Source: Streptomyces luteolifulvus (GTDB lineage: Bacteria > Actinomycetota > Actinomycetes > Streptomycetales > Streptomycetaceae). From it: a stretch of DNA of 64,000 bases. Each line of letters begins with the position of its first letter. Within the stretch, counting starts at the first letter, position 1. The translations under genes were made by a program, and so were the position numbers. Below are positions 16,107 through 24,860 of the stretch, one piece after another. The stretch covers positions 62,001 to 126,000 of the forward strand of contig NZ_VZRB01000016.1 of assembly GCF_008806595.1 (NCBI RefSeq). The letters are read 5' to 3'. The notes beneath the pieces were generated by a model. The model searched no databases. It was given only the letters and a program-made list of their open reading frames with translations, and was not told where the DNA came from.

Positions 16107-16948
16107 CGGCCGGCCCCCGCATGGCCCTGCTGCGCCTGCGCGGATACGGCCCAGGCGGCGCCGTACTGCTGGTAGAGGTCCGCGGTGACCTTGCGGGCCG
16201 AGCGGATCAGCAGCGACTTCTCCAGCCGGCCCCGCTTACGGCCGGCCAGCTGGTCGGCACCGGCCGGGTCGTCCGCGATCGTGCCGACGACGCGGGCACC
16301 GGTCTGGGCGTGTACGAGCATGTCGTTGACCTGGCCGGACAGCTTGGCCGAGTTGGCCGGGTCGGCGACCAGGACGACACCGATCAGTGGGGTGCCGAGG
16401 CTCGCGGCACCGCGCGGACCGCCGTGCAGCTTGGTGGACAGGGCCGCGGCCCGGTCCCGGACGCGGGCGATGGCCTCCGGCTCGGTGCGCGAGACCAGCA
16501 GCACGAGCGCGGCATGCGGGAACAGTTCCACGGCCGGCGGGTCCCCGCTGATACGGCCGCAGTCGGCGATGACGTCGGCGGGCGCGTTCGGGGAGTCGGC
16601 GAGGGAGGCGAAGGCGTGGCCGAGCGTCGGCCACAGCCCGGCCAGCCCGGCCGCCTGCTCGGCGTTGCCGAGACCGACGAGAACGTCCAGTCCGCCGCTC
16701 AACGGCTGGACGTGGTCCCAGAGTTGGTCGGGTACGAGGCCGCGGCGGGCGGTGGCCGCTATGGAGAGCATGCCGGTGTTCGGGTTGAGCGGCCCGCCGT
16801 GCGCCGCGGCACTGCGGTAGACGAGGTCACCGCCCGCCGGGTCGGCCTCGGCGAGCAGAACGCGACGCGGCCAGACCGCCGCGAGAGCGACGGCCGCGGT
16901 GGTGACGCCGGGGGAACCCTTGTCGGCGGCGAGAGCGATGAGCGCCAT
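16103..16948 (-). CDS. TadZ/CpaE-like MinD-family ATPase
   Basis: 281 residues. It starts MALIALAADKGSPGVTTAAV, a deviant Walker A (KGSPGVTT) of the ParA/MinD superfamily, followed by VLLAEADPAGGD. In Tad systems these proteins localise the pilus machine, often at a pole. It has no receiver domain before the ATPase, unlike some CpaE proteins. Second gene of the operon. Confidence 0.8.
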   Translation of the reverse strand: MALIALAADKGSPGVTTAAVALAAVWPRRVLLAEADPAGGDLVYRSAAAHGGPLNPNTGMLSIAATARRGLVPDQLWDHVQPLSGGLDVLVGLGNAEQAAGLAGLWPTLGHAFASLADSPNAPADVIADCGRISGDPPAVELFPHAALVLLVSRTEPEAIARVRDRAAALSTKLHGGPRGAASLGTPLIGVVLVADPANSAKLSGQVNDMLVHAQTGARVVGTIADDPAGADQLAGRKRGRLEKSLLIRSARKVTADLYQQYGAAWAVSAQAQQGHAGAGR

Positions 16949-16964
16949 GGGTGTGCTGCCGCCT

Positions 16965-17705
16965 CTAGTTGCCGGGAACGAGAACGAGGGCCACAGCGCC
17001 GTTGGAGGCGGCCTGCGCGAGGTCGGCGGCCTTGGTGGCGTCGACGGTCAGCGTCACCGCGAGGTTGGTGCTGCTGACGAGCTCGTCGCCCTTCTTGCCC
17101 GGTACATACGTGACGGTCGCCTTGTCGACGATCAGTGTGCTGTTGCCGGCCGTCGAGGAGGAGTCGCTGTCGCCGGAACCGGAGCCGGAGCCGGAGCTGG
17201 AACCGGTGTCGCTGCCGACGCGGTAGGCGGCCACCACGGCACCCGGCTTGAGACCGTCGGTGGGGTACTGCCCCTCCTTGAGGGACAGGCCGACCGTGGC
17301 CTTGCCCGCGGCGACGCCGCTCTCCTCGCCGAACATCTCGCCGACGGCGACGACGCCGCCGGGAATCGTGTTGCGGGCCTTCAGCTTCTTCAGGCTGTCC
17401 AGCTGGGACCACTCGACGTAGTGGATGCTGCTGTCCTCGGCGACCAGGACGGAGGTCGCGTTGCTGTCGTCGACCGACCCGCCGGCGGGGATCTCCTCCG
17501 TGATCTTCACGACCTCGATCCGGTCACCGGCCTGCAGCACGAGCATCGTCGCGCCGAGCGCACCGACCAGGATCAGCAGCACCGCGAGCGCGGCGAGTGC
17601 CGGTTTGCGCTCGCGAGGCTGGGTGGGAAGCCGGTCACCGACCGACGGTTGAGCCGGAGCCCCGGAACGCCCGTGACCCGCCCCCGTACGCTCTTGGATC
17701 TTCAC
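16965..17705 (-). CDS. CpaB/RcpC-like SAF-domain protein
   Basis: 246 residues from a GTG at 17705 with ggggag nine bases upstream. A cytoplasmic proline-rich N-terminus precedes one membrane helix (PALAALAVLLILVGALGATML). The SAF/AFP-like domain follows (EIPAGGSVDDSNATSV, then ARNTIPGGVVAVGEMF). A low-complexity SGSGSGSGD spacer near residue 165 and a beta-rich C-terminus end the protein. RcpC/CpaB proteins act at the cell surface in Flp biogenesis. It is the promoter-proximal gene of the operon. Confidence 0.8.
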   Translation of the reverse strand: MKIQERTGAGHGRSGAPAQPSVGDRLPTQPRERKPALAALAVLLILVGALGATMLVLQAGDRIEVVKITEEIPAGGSVDDSNATSVLVAEDSSIHYVEWSQLDSLKKLKARNTIPGGVVAVGEMFGEESGVAAGKATVGLSLKEGQYPTDGLKPGAVVAAYRVGSDTGSSSGSGSGSGDSDSSSTAGNSTLIVDKATVTYVPGKKGDELVSSTNLAVTLTVDATKAADLAQAASNGAVALVLVPGN

Positions 17706-17733
17706 GCAACCGCTCCCCGTACACCCAAGAAAA

Positions 17734-17763
17734 TGTCTGTCAAATTCTCTGCAAATACAGACA
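17734..17763. promoter_or_regulatory. Inverted repeat upstream of the tad operon
   Basis: TGTCTGT at 17734-17740 and ACAGACA at 17757-17763 are perfect 7-bp arms around an AT-rich 16-bp spacer. The repeat lies about 29 bp before the first start codon of the tad operon, in unusually AT-rich sequence. It could be an operator or part of the promoter; minus-strand TTGACA lies inside it. Confidence 0.4.
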
Positions 17764-18156
17764 CTTCACCCCCGACCGCCCCTGTGGGACGTGCTGGACT
17801 TACCGCCCGACCTGGCCGAATAGCCGTCGCTGGGGTGAGTGTCAAGCCATGGCACCGTATCAGCCGCACATAAGCCCCTCAAGGCGCGTCCGGCGTCACG
17901 GGGCTCACCCTGCAGGCTGTTACTCATCTGCAACTGAGCAGGTACAGAACCCGGTTGATTGCCCCACCGAGGTGGCCGGTTCACTGTGCGCGAGCGAACG
18001 CGAGGCCGGTCCGACGCACCGCCGCGGAGCGGGTGTTCGTCACGCGTCGGCCATGATGCCTCCACGAATCGCTCACGAGGTGCGGCGGGGGCCGTGCCAT
18101 GATCTTTGCTCGCCGCAGGTGATGGCGGCGGCTTACGGGGAAACGGGGTTGAGGCA
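17764..18156. other. Intergenic region between tad operon and small membrane protein
   Basis: No gene is supported. Open frames on both strands lack ribosome sites and have proline- or arginine-skewed composition. The region must hold the plus-strand promoter for 18157-18489. I see no clear -35/-10 pair. Confidence 0.5.
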
Positions 18157-18489
18157 GTGACGGGGAATCAGGCGGGGCTGCTCCCGATCGGCGGGGCGAC
18201 GCTGGCGTCCGACGCCCGGGTACTGGAGGCGGTCCGCGCCATCGGTGCCCGAACCGGCGTCGACTACACGGACGATGCGGCGGTCAGCGCGTTGCTGAGG
18301 GAACACCGACGCGCAATGGACGCGACCCAGCGTGGGTCCCTGGTGTGGCTCGGCGGCCTGGCGCTGACGGTCGGCGTGATCTGGCCTTTCGTGGCGATCG
18401 AGTACGTCAGAGCCGTCACGTCGGCGCAGGAGGCGGGGGCCCAGGTGCCGGAACTTTCGCCGGTGCTACGGAAGCTGTTGGACGCGTAG
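18157..18489 (+). CDS. Small single-pass membrane protein, hypothetical
   Basis: 110 residues from the GTG at 18157; the longer frame from 18106 lacks a ribosome site. The N-terminal 60 residues are soluble and charged (VLEAVRAIGARTGVDYTDD). A single helix, LVWLGGLALTVGVIWPFVAI, spans about residues 66-85. The short C-terminus is probably outside. It lies 57 bp before a lipoprotein gene on the same strand, so the two may be co-transcribed. No known family. Confidence 0.55.
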   Translation: MTGNQAGLLPIGGATLASDARVLEAVRAIGARTGVDYTDDAAVSALLREHRRAMDATQRGSLVWLGGLALTVGVIWPFVAIEYVRAVTSAQEAGAQVPELSPVLRKLLDA

Positions 18490-18546
18490 CTCCGTCCCCC
18501 ACATACATCGCTACTGCCGAGCATCAGTACTACGAGGAGTCACCCC

Positions 18547-19266
18547 ATGAAGCGAGCCGCGCTGTGCGCGACCGCCGTATCCCTGTCCCTGGCCGCACTG
18601 ACTGCCTGCTCGGGTGGTGACGCGGACGCCAAGCCGGAGCACTCGCCGGGGTCCTCCCCCGCCCGCGCGAAGCAGGTTGGCCCAGCGGAGAGGTTGGCGA
18701 AGATCATGGTGACCCAGAAAGACGTGTCCGGCCGCACGGTCAAGGAGATGAGCGACGACTTCCTTTTCGCCAAGTCCCCGGACGAGGTCACGGTCGACAA
18801 GGCGGCCTGCGCCCCGCTCGTGCACGCCATGAACCAACTTCCACTCGGGGAGCCGCAGGCCGATCTCACTCGGGTCGTCTCCACGGAGAAGTACGGCGAC
18901 GAAGATGTCTATATCACGCTCACCGCGTACGCGGCCGGCAAGGCGGAGCCGACCATGGCCGCCCTGTCCAAGGGCGTGGAATCCTGCGGCCCGGGCTTCA
19001 CCGCGAAGGCGAACGGCAACACGAGCACGTACGACTCGATCGCGGCGGAGGACCCGGCGGCAGCCGCCGGTGACGAGACCGTCGCCTTCAAGTCCACGAT
19101 GACGTTCCGCGGCGTCACCCACACCCTGCACACGGAGGCCGTACGCCGCGACGACGTCATCGCCGTCTGCTTCTCGGTGAACGGCCTCGCCATCGTCAAG
19201 AGCACGCCGAGCGACGCCAAGCTGCCGACGGCGGTGGTGAAGGCGCAGAACGCGAAGCTGGGCTGA
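18547..19266 (+). CDS. Lipoprotein, PknH-sensor-like fold possible
   Basis: 239 residues with a strong lipoprotein signal ending LTAC at residue 21. The mature domain has a short Ser/Pro linker, then AERLAKIMVTQKDVSGRTVKEM, cysteines near residues 85, 147 and 210, and a final helix (SDAKLPTAVVKAQNAKLG). The spacing resembles the extracytoplasmic PknH-type sensor domains of actinobacteria, but I cannot confirm it. It is anchored outside the membrane. A shared terminator separates it from the convergent gene downstream. Confidence 0.7.
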   Translation: MKRAALCATAVSLSLAALTACSGGDADAKPEHSPGSSPARAKQVGPAERLAKIMVTQKDVSGRTVKEMSDDFLFAKSPDEVTVDKAACAPLVHAMNQLPLGEPQADLTRVVSTEKYGDEDVYITLTAYAAGKAEPTMAALSKGVESCGPGFTAKANGNTSTYDSIAAEDPAAAAGDETVAFKSTMTFRGVTHTLHTEAVRRDDVIAVCFSVNGLAIVKSTPSDAKLPTAVVKAQNAKLG

Positions 19267-19457
19267 CGGTCGGCCCGTCCGCGACGGACGCGTTCCACAT
19301 CACCGCAATGGGTGAACCACCGGCATATGCCAGGCGGTCCTGGGGGCACCACCCCTACCGTCCGCCACATGGTCAGCTCATCCCACGAGGCGATGCACCG
19401 CCTGACTCCAGCCGAGGCGAGGGCGCTGCCACGCGGCTCGGCTTCAGACACGCGGAC

Positions 19458-19484
19458 GGCCTCTCCGCCGAAGGCGAAGAGGCC
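19458..19484. terminator. Bidirectional hairpin terminator
   Basis: GGCCTCTCCGCC, a GAA loop, then GGCGAAGAGGCC form a 12-bp stem with one mismatch. The hairpin lies between the convergent ends of 18547-19266 and 19502-20560, so it can serve both. There is no T-run, as is usual in Streptomyces. Confidence 0.65.
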
Positions 19485-19501
19485 ACCCTCGCTTGCGCCG
19501 C

Positions 19502-20560
19502 CTACCGGTTGACGGACTGGATCTCCTTGACCGTCACGTTCTGTTCAAACGTCGACAGACCGTCCGGCAGCGCCGGCTGACGCGCCGGGCCGTCCGGGTC
19601 GGCCGAGTCCGTCCAGGTGACCTTCCAGGTGATCGAAGCCTTGAACGGGTACGTGCCGGTGCCGGAGGAGCGGCGGTACGTGACGTTGCAGCCCGCGTCC
19701 TTGCTGTCGACCGTGTAGCCGCCATCGCCCTTGACCAGGTCGTACGTGCAGGTCTGCGGGTCGGCGTCAGCGGTACCGGCGTCGACCTTGAGCGCCACCG
19801 GGGTCGCCACGGTGGTCGCCGCCATCGCCACGCCCTTGTAGCCGATGCTGGCGGTCGTCCACACGCGGTCGAAGTCGCCCGCGAACTTCACGCGGGTACC
19901 GAGGTTCACAATGAGCCGGTCGGCGCTCGGGCTCAGCACCACCGGCGGGGTGGGCAACTTGGTGGAGTTGTACGCCAGTTCGGAGAGGATCTCCGGGGTC
20001 AGCTTGTTCGGGTCCGGCTGCGGGTCGGCCGGCGGGACGAAGATCTCCCAGTTGTCGGTGGTGACGGGGCAGGCCTCGGTGTAAGTGTCGTTACGGAACT
20101 TCACCTGCCACCACAGGCCGTCGTCGCCCTTGTGGTACTTCTGCTCGTCGCGCTTCTTGGCGTAGTCCGCGGCGGGTTTCTGCGCGCCGCCGTAAGCGTC
20201 CTTGATGAACTTCTCGTACTCCTCCGGCGAGTACATGGGCTCGTACCAGCAAACCGGGGGCTTCCAGTTGGCGTTGGAGGAGGTCGCGTTGGAACTGGAG
20301 CCGCTCGAACCGGTCTTGCTCTGGCTGATCCGGATGTGCGCGCCGATGGTCCCGCTACCGGAGTCGGCGCCGGAGTCCTGGTCCGGCTGCGTGCCCCCTG
20401 TGGTGCCGCCGTTGCCCCGGGTGTCGTCCGCGTACGCCGGGCCGGAGGTCCCCAGCGCCATGACGAGCCCGACAGCCGCGACCGCCCCGAGAACGGGACG
20501 TACGCCTCTTGCCCGGGCCGCGGCCCGTATCCCTGCTCTTGTGCCTATCCCTGCACGCAC
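19502..20560 (-). CDS. Secreted CWY/EIQSVNR-family protein, copy 1
   Basis: 352 residues from the GTG at 20560, which overlaps the lipoprotein gene by 16 bp. A cleavable signal peptide ends near PAYADDT. After a Gly/Ser/Thr-rich linker comes WKPPVCWYEPMYSPEEYEKF (about residues 100-120), a tryptophan-rich region, LTPEILSELAYNSTKLPTPP, a cysteine-bearing domain of beta strands, and the carboxyl end VTVKEIQSVNR. Copies 2 and 3 (23454-24542, 25584-26612) share the motif order and final residues. No named domain is recognised. Probably cell-envelope or extracellular, acting with the paired lipoprotein. Confidence 0.75.
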   Translation of the reverse strand: MRAGIGTRAGIRAAARARGVRPVLGAVAAVGLVMALGTSGPAYADDTRGNGGTTGGTQPDQDSGADSGSGTIGAHIRISQSKTGSSGSSSNATSSNANWKPPVCWYEPMYSPEEYEKFIKDAYGGAQKPAADYAKKRDEQKYHKGDDGLWWQVKFRNDTYTEACPVTTDNWEIFVPPADPQPDPNKLTPEILSELAYNSTKLPTPPVVLSPSADRLIVNLGTRVKFAGDFDRVWTTASIGYKGVAMAATTVATPVALKVDAGTADADPQTCTYDLVKGDGGYTVDSKDAGCNVTYRRSSGTGTYPFKASITWKVTWTDSADPDGPARQPALPDGLSTFEQNVTVKEIQSVNR

Positions 20561-21207
20561 GAGGCGTCCCCCTTCTTCCAGGACTGCTGCGTCACCTGCC
20601 AGTCGCCGGCGGCGTCCTTCGCCACCTGGAGCGTGTACAGCACGTAGCTCTTGTCGCTCGCCTTGGTGCGCAGCACCTTCTTCGACTTGATCTCCTTGCT
20701 GAACGCCTTGCTCTGGTCCTCGCAGTACGTGGCCGCCGCCGTCTTGGCGTTTGCGACGTCCGTGACCTTGAAGTCGTAGTAGCGGTACTCGCCGGTGAGG
20801 GTCAGCCCGTCCTTCTTGAAGTCCGCGACCTGCTGTGACCAGTAGGTGAAGGCGGACCCGCCGAGGTAGCGACTCAGGTTGGCCGACTTCGCGTCCCCCT
20901 TGGCGAAGGCCTCGATGTTGGCCTGTGCGGAGTACGCCGCGTCCCGCAGGATCGCGTCCTTCGTCGCGTCCCCGGTCTGGTCCCGTTCGACGCTCACGCG
21001 GAGGTCCGACGGGAAAGCGAATGTGGGCGCGTTCTTCTCGGCCGGCTCCGAGGCCGTCGACGACGGGGAAGCCGACTTCCCCGAACCCGCCCCCTCGATC
21101 TTCTCGCCGCCCGAGCCATCGTCCGAATCGCTGCTGCAACCGGTCACAGAGATGGCGACGGCAACGAGAAGTCCGGCCGCGGCCGTCCTCTGTCGCGTGG
21201 TCCGCAT
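20545..21207 (-). CDS. Lipoprotein of the CWY pair, copy 1
   Basis: 220 residues with a lipobox ending VTGC at residue 24. After a Ser/Glu linker the mature domain has FPSDLRVSVE, TKDAILRDAAYSAQANIEAF, ... GLTLTGEYRYYDF, CEDQSKAFSKEIKSKKVL and a C-terminal Trp/Cys end (ASCVQG). The same elements recur in 22792-23457 and 24946-25596. The helical start followed by curved strands suggests an NTF2-like fold (inference). It overlaps the paired secreted protein gene. An 8-bp inverted repeat lies 31-50 bp upstream of the start. Confidence 0.75.
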   Translation of the reverse strand: MRTTRQRTAAAGLLVAVAISVTGCSSDSDDGSGGEKIEGAGSGKSASPSSTASEPAEKNAPTFAFPSDLRVSVERDQTGDATKDAILRDAAYSAQANIEAFAKGDAKSANLSRYLGGSAFTYWSQQVADFKKDGLTLTGEYRYYDFKVTDVANAKTAAATYCEDQSKAFSKEIKSKKVLRTKASDKSYVLYTLQVAKDAAGDWQVTQQSWKKGDASCVQG

Positions 21208-21237
21208 GGAGTTCGTCCCCCGAGGTAGGTAATCGGC

Positions 21238-21257
21238 GTGCGATCGGATGATCGCAC
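21238..21257. promoter_or_regulatory. Palindrome upstream of lipoprotein copy 1
   Basis: GTGCGATC GGAT GATCGCAC is a perfect 8-bp inverted repeat with a 4-base centre, 31-50 bp upstream of the ATG at 21207. Its position suits an operator or a 5'-leader hairpin. The leaders of the other two lipoprotein copies do not contain it. Confidence 0.4.
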
Positions 21258-21516
21258 GAGTGGCGTGCGCGAGACCAAGAACCCGATGGGACTGATGCGA
21301 CTCTGTGAACTTCGTGAAGTCCCCTTCACGGAAGGGACACTTGACGCCCGCGCAACGGGGCCGTTAGTCGCCTTGCGGGTGCACACGCCTCGAACGGGAG
21401 CGCGAACGCGCGTCTGTGGCTTCAAGGCGTCGGCAACGGCCTGGCAGGCCTGCCTTCATACGGCCACTGGCACCCTCGGTGATCAATATTGGCCAAGTCC
21501 CGACTCAGCACCCGGC

Positions 21517-21747
21517 TCACTCCGGACCGGCTGGATGGGCACCGGTGCGCTCGATCGGGATCCTCAACAGCTTGGCGCGCACCGCCCTTCGCGGAAATCC
21601 GCGCACCAGAAGCGGGCGCTCCACCACACAACGAGAAACGAAAAGACGGCTCCCGAACCCGAGCCTCCCGAGTCCACGGACGCGTCTGATGCCAATGGCA
21701 GAGGCGGTCAGGGCAACCCCGCAGAACAGCCAGAGGAAGAACAGCAT
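21517..21747 (-). CDS. Possible small membrane protein, low confidence
   Basis: From the ATG at 21747 a 76-residue frame begins with a good hydrophobic helix (MLFFLWLFCGVALTASAIGI), followed by an arginine-rich tail. The ribosome site is weak. The tail looks like non-coding translation, so the real product may be shorter or absent. It lies 131 bp after the membrane protein at 21879-22463 and could be a small companion. Confidence 0.25.
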   Translation of the reverse strand: MLFFLWLFCGVALTASAIGIRRVRGLGRLGFGSRLFVSRCVVERPLLVRGFPRRAVRAKLLRIPIERTGAHPAGPE

Positions 21748-21878
21748 GATGCCACCGCCCGAAATCAGTCCACCAGGCAGAGTGTTTCGAGTATTACCGC
21801 TGCCGCGCAGCCCGACTCCTGCCCTTGCCCTTCTTGCGAAGCTTCCGCATCCGCTCGCGCTCCTGCGCCCGCCGCGCG

Positions 21879-22463
21879 TCAACCACCGCGCCGTGCCAAC
21901 GACGCCAGAGCCAGCCGAACACGGCGGACACCCCCTACGAACGCCAGAAACGCCGTACCCGTACCAGGGACGTAGACACAACTCGAATCGTATGAACGGC
22001 AGTTCTTGGCGGGAAGACCACTGAGCAGGTACATGAACGGCCCGAACGCAGCCCCCCAGCAGACCGCGCTCCCCGCAGCACGTATCCCTCGCATCAGTCG
22101 CGTCGTATTCGCCGTGTGCAAGTTCCTGAACCCGAACTCCACGCCGCTGACCCACCCAAGGACACTGACCAGTCCCAGAACTCCGCCAACCGTCCAGGAC
22201 CCGCCCGGAAGATCGAGGAGCACCGGCACCGTTTCTCGCGCGAACCGTCTGCAGGTGCCGAGAATCAACAGCAATGCGGCCATGCCCGCCACGAGAAACA
22301 CAACGAACCCGGCGATCCCGAACCCGTCACGCACCCGAAAGCGGCTGCCAGCCTGATCAACCACGCGACGCTTCCTCCGCCCCGTACTCACGATCCCAAC
22401 GACTATGCCGCACACCACCGAAGTACCCATCGCCAAGGCCGCGACGAAGAGGAGGACGAGCAA
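21879..22463 (-). CDS. Multi-pass membrane protein, hypothetical
   Basis: 194 residues with about five hydrophobic segments: residues 1-26, 48-70, 88-105, 130-148 and 172-185. An extracytoplasmic loop with two cysteines (KNCRSYDSSCVYVPGTG) precedes the last helix. It is followed by a basic C-terminus. Base composition here is lower in GC than the flanks. No family is recognised. It lies alone between two lipoprotein/secreted-protein pairs. Confidence 0.6.
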   Translation of the reverse strand: MLVLLFVAALAMGTSVVCGIVVGIVSTGRRKRRVVDQAGSRFRVRDGFGIAGFVVFLVAGMAALLLILGTCRRFARETVPVLLDLPGGSWTVGGVLGLVSVLGWVSGVEFGFRNLHTANTTRLMRGIRAAGSAVCWGAAFGPFMYLLSGLPAKNCRSYDSSCVYVPGTGTAFLAFVGGVRRVRLALASLARRGG

Positions 22464-22706
22464 GCCTCCGTATGCCGTAAGAAGCGCCGGTTCTACGGCC
22501 AGGTCCAGGTACCGAATGTCCCGTCCACCGACGATCTCCCGGTCTCACCCCGAGGTGTAGCTCTCCGCGATGGCGAAACAGAGTCCCACGACGATGGCCG
22601 CGAACGCAGCACGTCAAGGCGTCCGGCGTCATGGCCTGTTCGATCACGGTCAGCACACGGAGCGCAGCCGGCAATGGACCATATGCACGTAGATAACCAC
22701 CTTCTC
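22464..22706. other. Intergenic, no gene seen
   Basis: The open frames are short, lack ribosome sites and have arginine- or serine-skewed translations. With the conserved leader at 22707-22791 it forms the upstream region of lipoprotein copy 2. Confidence 0.5.
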
Positions 22707-22791
22707 GGGGAAGTTCGTTCTGGCGAAACCAGGAACCCCACCGATAGCGTCAGACCTCTTGACTGAACATCTGTCTCACGGGGAGTCAACT
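22707..22791 (+). promoter_or_regulatory. Conserved leader shared by lipoprotein copies 2 and 3
   Basis: This 85-bp block aligns without gaps to 24861-24945. Shared islands include GGAAGTTC, CTGGCGAAACC(A/G)GGAACC, CACCGATA and CTCTTGACTGA. It ends in the ribosome site CTCACGGGGAG just before each start codon. A promoter is likely inside. GGAAC resembles an ECF-sigma -35 element, but no matching -10 at normal spacing is obvious. Confidence 0.6.
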
Positions 22792-23457
22792 GTGAAGCGC
22801 CGCACTGTGCCCGCCGCGCTCGCCGCTGCCGCAGCCCTGCTGCTCACGGCCTGCGGAGGCGAGGACGACAAGTCCAGCGACAACGACAAGATCGCCGGCG
22901 CCGACCAGGGTGCGAGGACGCCGAAGGAGTCGGCGGAACCGTCGGCGACGCGGGCGGAGGACAAGCCAGACGGCGTGGACGTGTCCCTGCCTGCGGACAT
23001 GAACCTGGTCTTCGACTGGGACGAGCCGAAGAACAAGAACGAAGCGGCCGCCATGGACGACGCCGCGAACTATGTTCGCGCCATCTACCGGGGCGTCGAC
23101 AAGCGCACGAGCAAGGACGCGGCCGTAAGCGCCTACGCCACGGGCGAGGGTCTGCACTACGCGAAGACGCAGATCGACAGCAGGGTCGATGGCGGCTGGA
23201 CAGCCACCGGCACCAGGCGCCACTACCAGGCCACCACCCGGTCCGCCCCGAACGGCAACTCGGTGGAGATCGCGTTCTGCGTGGACTCGAGCAAGTTCTA
23301 CGGCAAAGAGGTCAAGACCGGCAAGGTCCTGAAGAGCAAGCCCAGCATCGCGGACTTCGACTACTTCAAGATCGTCATGGTCAAGTTCCCCACAGGCGAG
23401 GGTCTGTGGCAGGCATCCAAGGTGTTCGTCGAGACGAAGGCGGAGAAGTGCCGGTGA
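22792..23457 (+). CDS. Lipoprotein of the CWY pair, copy 2
   Basis: 221 residues from the GTG at 22792, fixed by the ggggag seven bases upstream and by the equivalent TTG start of copy 3. Lipobox LLTAC at residue 19. The mature domain follows the family order: VSLPADMNLVFDWDEP, a helical AANYVRAIYRGVD segment, ATGEGLHYAKTQID, GGWTATGTRRHYQ, CVDSSKFYGKEVKTGKVLKS, GLWQASKVFVE and a C-terminal Cys. Membrane-anchored outside the cell. It ends inside the start of the secreted partner (GTGA overlap). Confidence 0.75.
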   Translation: MKRRTVPAALAAAAALLLTACGGEDDKSSDNDKIAGADQGARTPKESAEPSATRAEDKPDGVDVSLPADMNLVFDWDEPKNKNEAAAMDDAANYVRAIYRGVDKRTSKDAAVSAYATGEGLHYAKTQIDSRVDGGWTATGTRRHYQATTRSAPNGNSVEIAFCVDSSKFYGKEVKTGKVLKSKPSIADFDYFKIVMVKFPTGEGLWQASKVFVETKAEKCR

Positions 23458-24542
23458 ACAGGTCACGGCGTACGACCCTCAGCACCAGCACAGCTGCCCT
23501 GACGCTGGCCCTCAGCGTCCTCCTCCTCGCGGAACCGGCCTACGCGGCAGAGCAGACGGGCAACGACAAGGGCGCCAGCACCGACCAAGGAGGCGGCGGC
23601 GACGAGAACGGCATCTACGCCGCCGCACGCGTCCAGTACTCCGGAGCTGTCGCCAAAGGTGGCAGCTCCGGCAACGTGACCTTCTCCGACGTCAACTGGA
23701 CGCCACCGCCCTGCTGGTACGCCCCCTACCTCGGCGCCGAGGACTTCAAGGAGAAAATGTCCAAGGACATCGCGACCGCAAAAAACTCGCCCGGCGGCCT
23801 GACTGGCACTCCAGGCGCGGCGATCGGCGAGGTGGAGCGCCACTACGAGGACGAGTACGGCTGGACCGACACCCCTGGCTACAAGAACTACAACGTCGAG
23901 AACAACGGCAAGGGGATGTTCTGGGCCGGTGTCGAGAATCCCAACGAGCCCGATCCGCTCAAGCGGAGCTCGTGCACCGATCTCCCCTTCTGGGTCGACA
24001 ACGGCGAGGCCCCGCCGCCCCAGTACGAAGAGGCCATCACCCCGGAGATGCTCGCCGCCCTCGCCTACCAGCACATGCAACTTCCCGACACCGAGGTCAC
24101 CCTCGCTCCCAAGGCGACCACCAAAGTGAACCTGCCGACTTGGGCCTGGCTCGACGAGGCCGTCTTCGACGAGGTCCAGGCGACGGCGGCCATCAACGTC
24201 CCCGGCTTCAACATCCAGGCCACGACCACCGCCAAGCCGGTGTCGCTCAAACTGGAGCCGGGCACCGAGGACGCCGAGACCTACCCGGCATCCGGCGTGT
24301 GCACCATCAACGCCGACGGCTCCATCGGCGAGCCCTTCGCCAAGGGCAGGTCCGACGAGACACCGCCGTGCGGCCTCAAGTACCTGCGCTCCTCCGGCGA
24401 CGGCACCTTCAAGCTTCGGGCGACCATCACCTGGGAGATCGCCTGGACCGGAACCGGCGGTGCGGGCGGTGACCTGCCCAACGGCACCTTCGGCAACAGC
24501 CAGGACGTCACTGTCCAGGAAATCCAGGCCGTCAACCGCTGA
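23454..24542 (+). CDS. Secreted CWY/EIQSVNR-family protein, copy 2
   Basis: 362 residues from the GTG at 23454, which overlaps the upstream stop and has ggagaa six bases before it. A signal peptide ends near EPAYAAEQ. Key elements: VNWTPPPCWYAPYLGAEDF near residue 85, FWVDNGEAPP, ITPEMLAALAYQHMQLPDTE, VNLPTWAWLDEAVFDEV, TTTAKPVSLKLEPGTEDAE, two Cys in the C-terminal domain, TWEIAWTG, and VTVQEIQAVNR at the end. It shares long blocks with copy 3, such as TKVNLPTWAWLD and KPVSLKLEPGT. No family name known. Confidence 0.75.
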   Translation: MNRSRRTTLSTSTAALTLALSVLLLAEPAYAAEQTGNDKGASTDQGGGGDENGIYAAARVQYSGAVAKGGSSGNVTFSDVNWTPPPCWYAPYLGAEDFKEKMSKDIATAKNSPGGLTGTPGAAIGEVERHYEDEYGWTDTPGYKNYNVENNGKGMFWAGVENPNEPDPLKRSSCTDLPFWVDNGEAPPPQYEEAITPEMLAALAYQHMQLPDTEVTLAPKATTKVNLPTWAWLDEAVFDEVQATAAINVPGFNIQATTTAKPVSLKLEPGTEDAETYPASGVCTINADGSIGEPFAKGRSDETPPCGLKYLRSSGDGTFKLRATITWEIAWTGTGGAGGDLPNGTFGNSQDVTVQEIQAVNR

Positions 24543-24860
24543 GATCGGATGCGACCGCGCCCCGCGCGCACCCACCGTTTCTCTGAGAAGACCGGACCAC
24601 GACTAGGGACGCGCGCCGTCGAGCGTCGACTTTCCCGGGGAGGGGGTGCCACCCTCCGTCAGATTCATCCGGCTGGCCCGAAGAGGCTCCCGCCCCCCAC
24701 CCGCGCTCGGCTGGATTCCCGAACGCACACTCACGGAATCACCAAGCGACGGCTGCTCCCGCACGCAGTGACCACGGAGGCATGGCTGTCACCTTCGCCA
24801 CGGATGGGACACAGAGCACACCCACTGGGGTTCCGTATGACCGGAATTACCCCTGTTCAC
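24543..24860. other. Intergenic, no gene seen
   Basis: No supported frame or strong hairpin was found. It separates secreted copy 2 from the conserved leader of lipoprotein copy 3. Confidence 0.5.

Noticed and set aside
21238..21975. Plus-strand 245-residue frame over the copy-1 promoter region
   Set aside because: No ribosome site, low-complexity Ala/Pro/Arg translation, and overlap with a minus-strand membrane-protein frame and a likely promoter.
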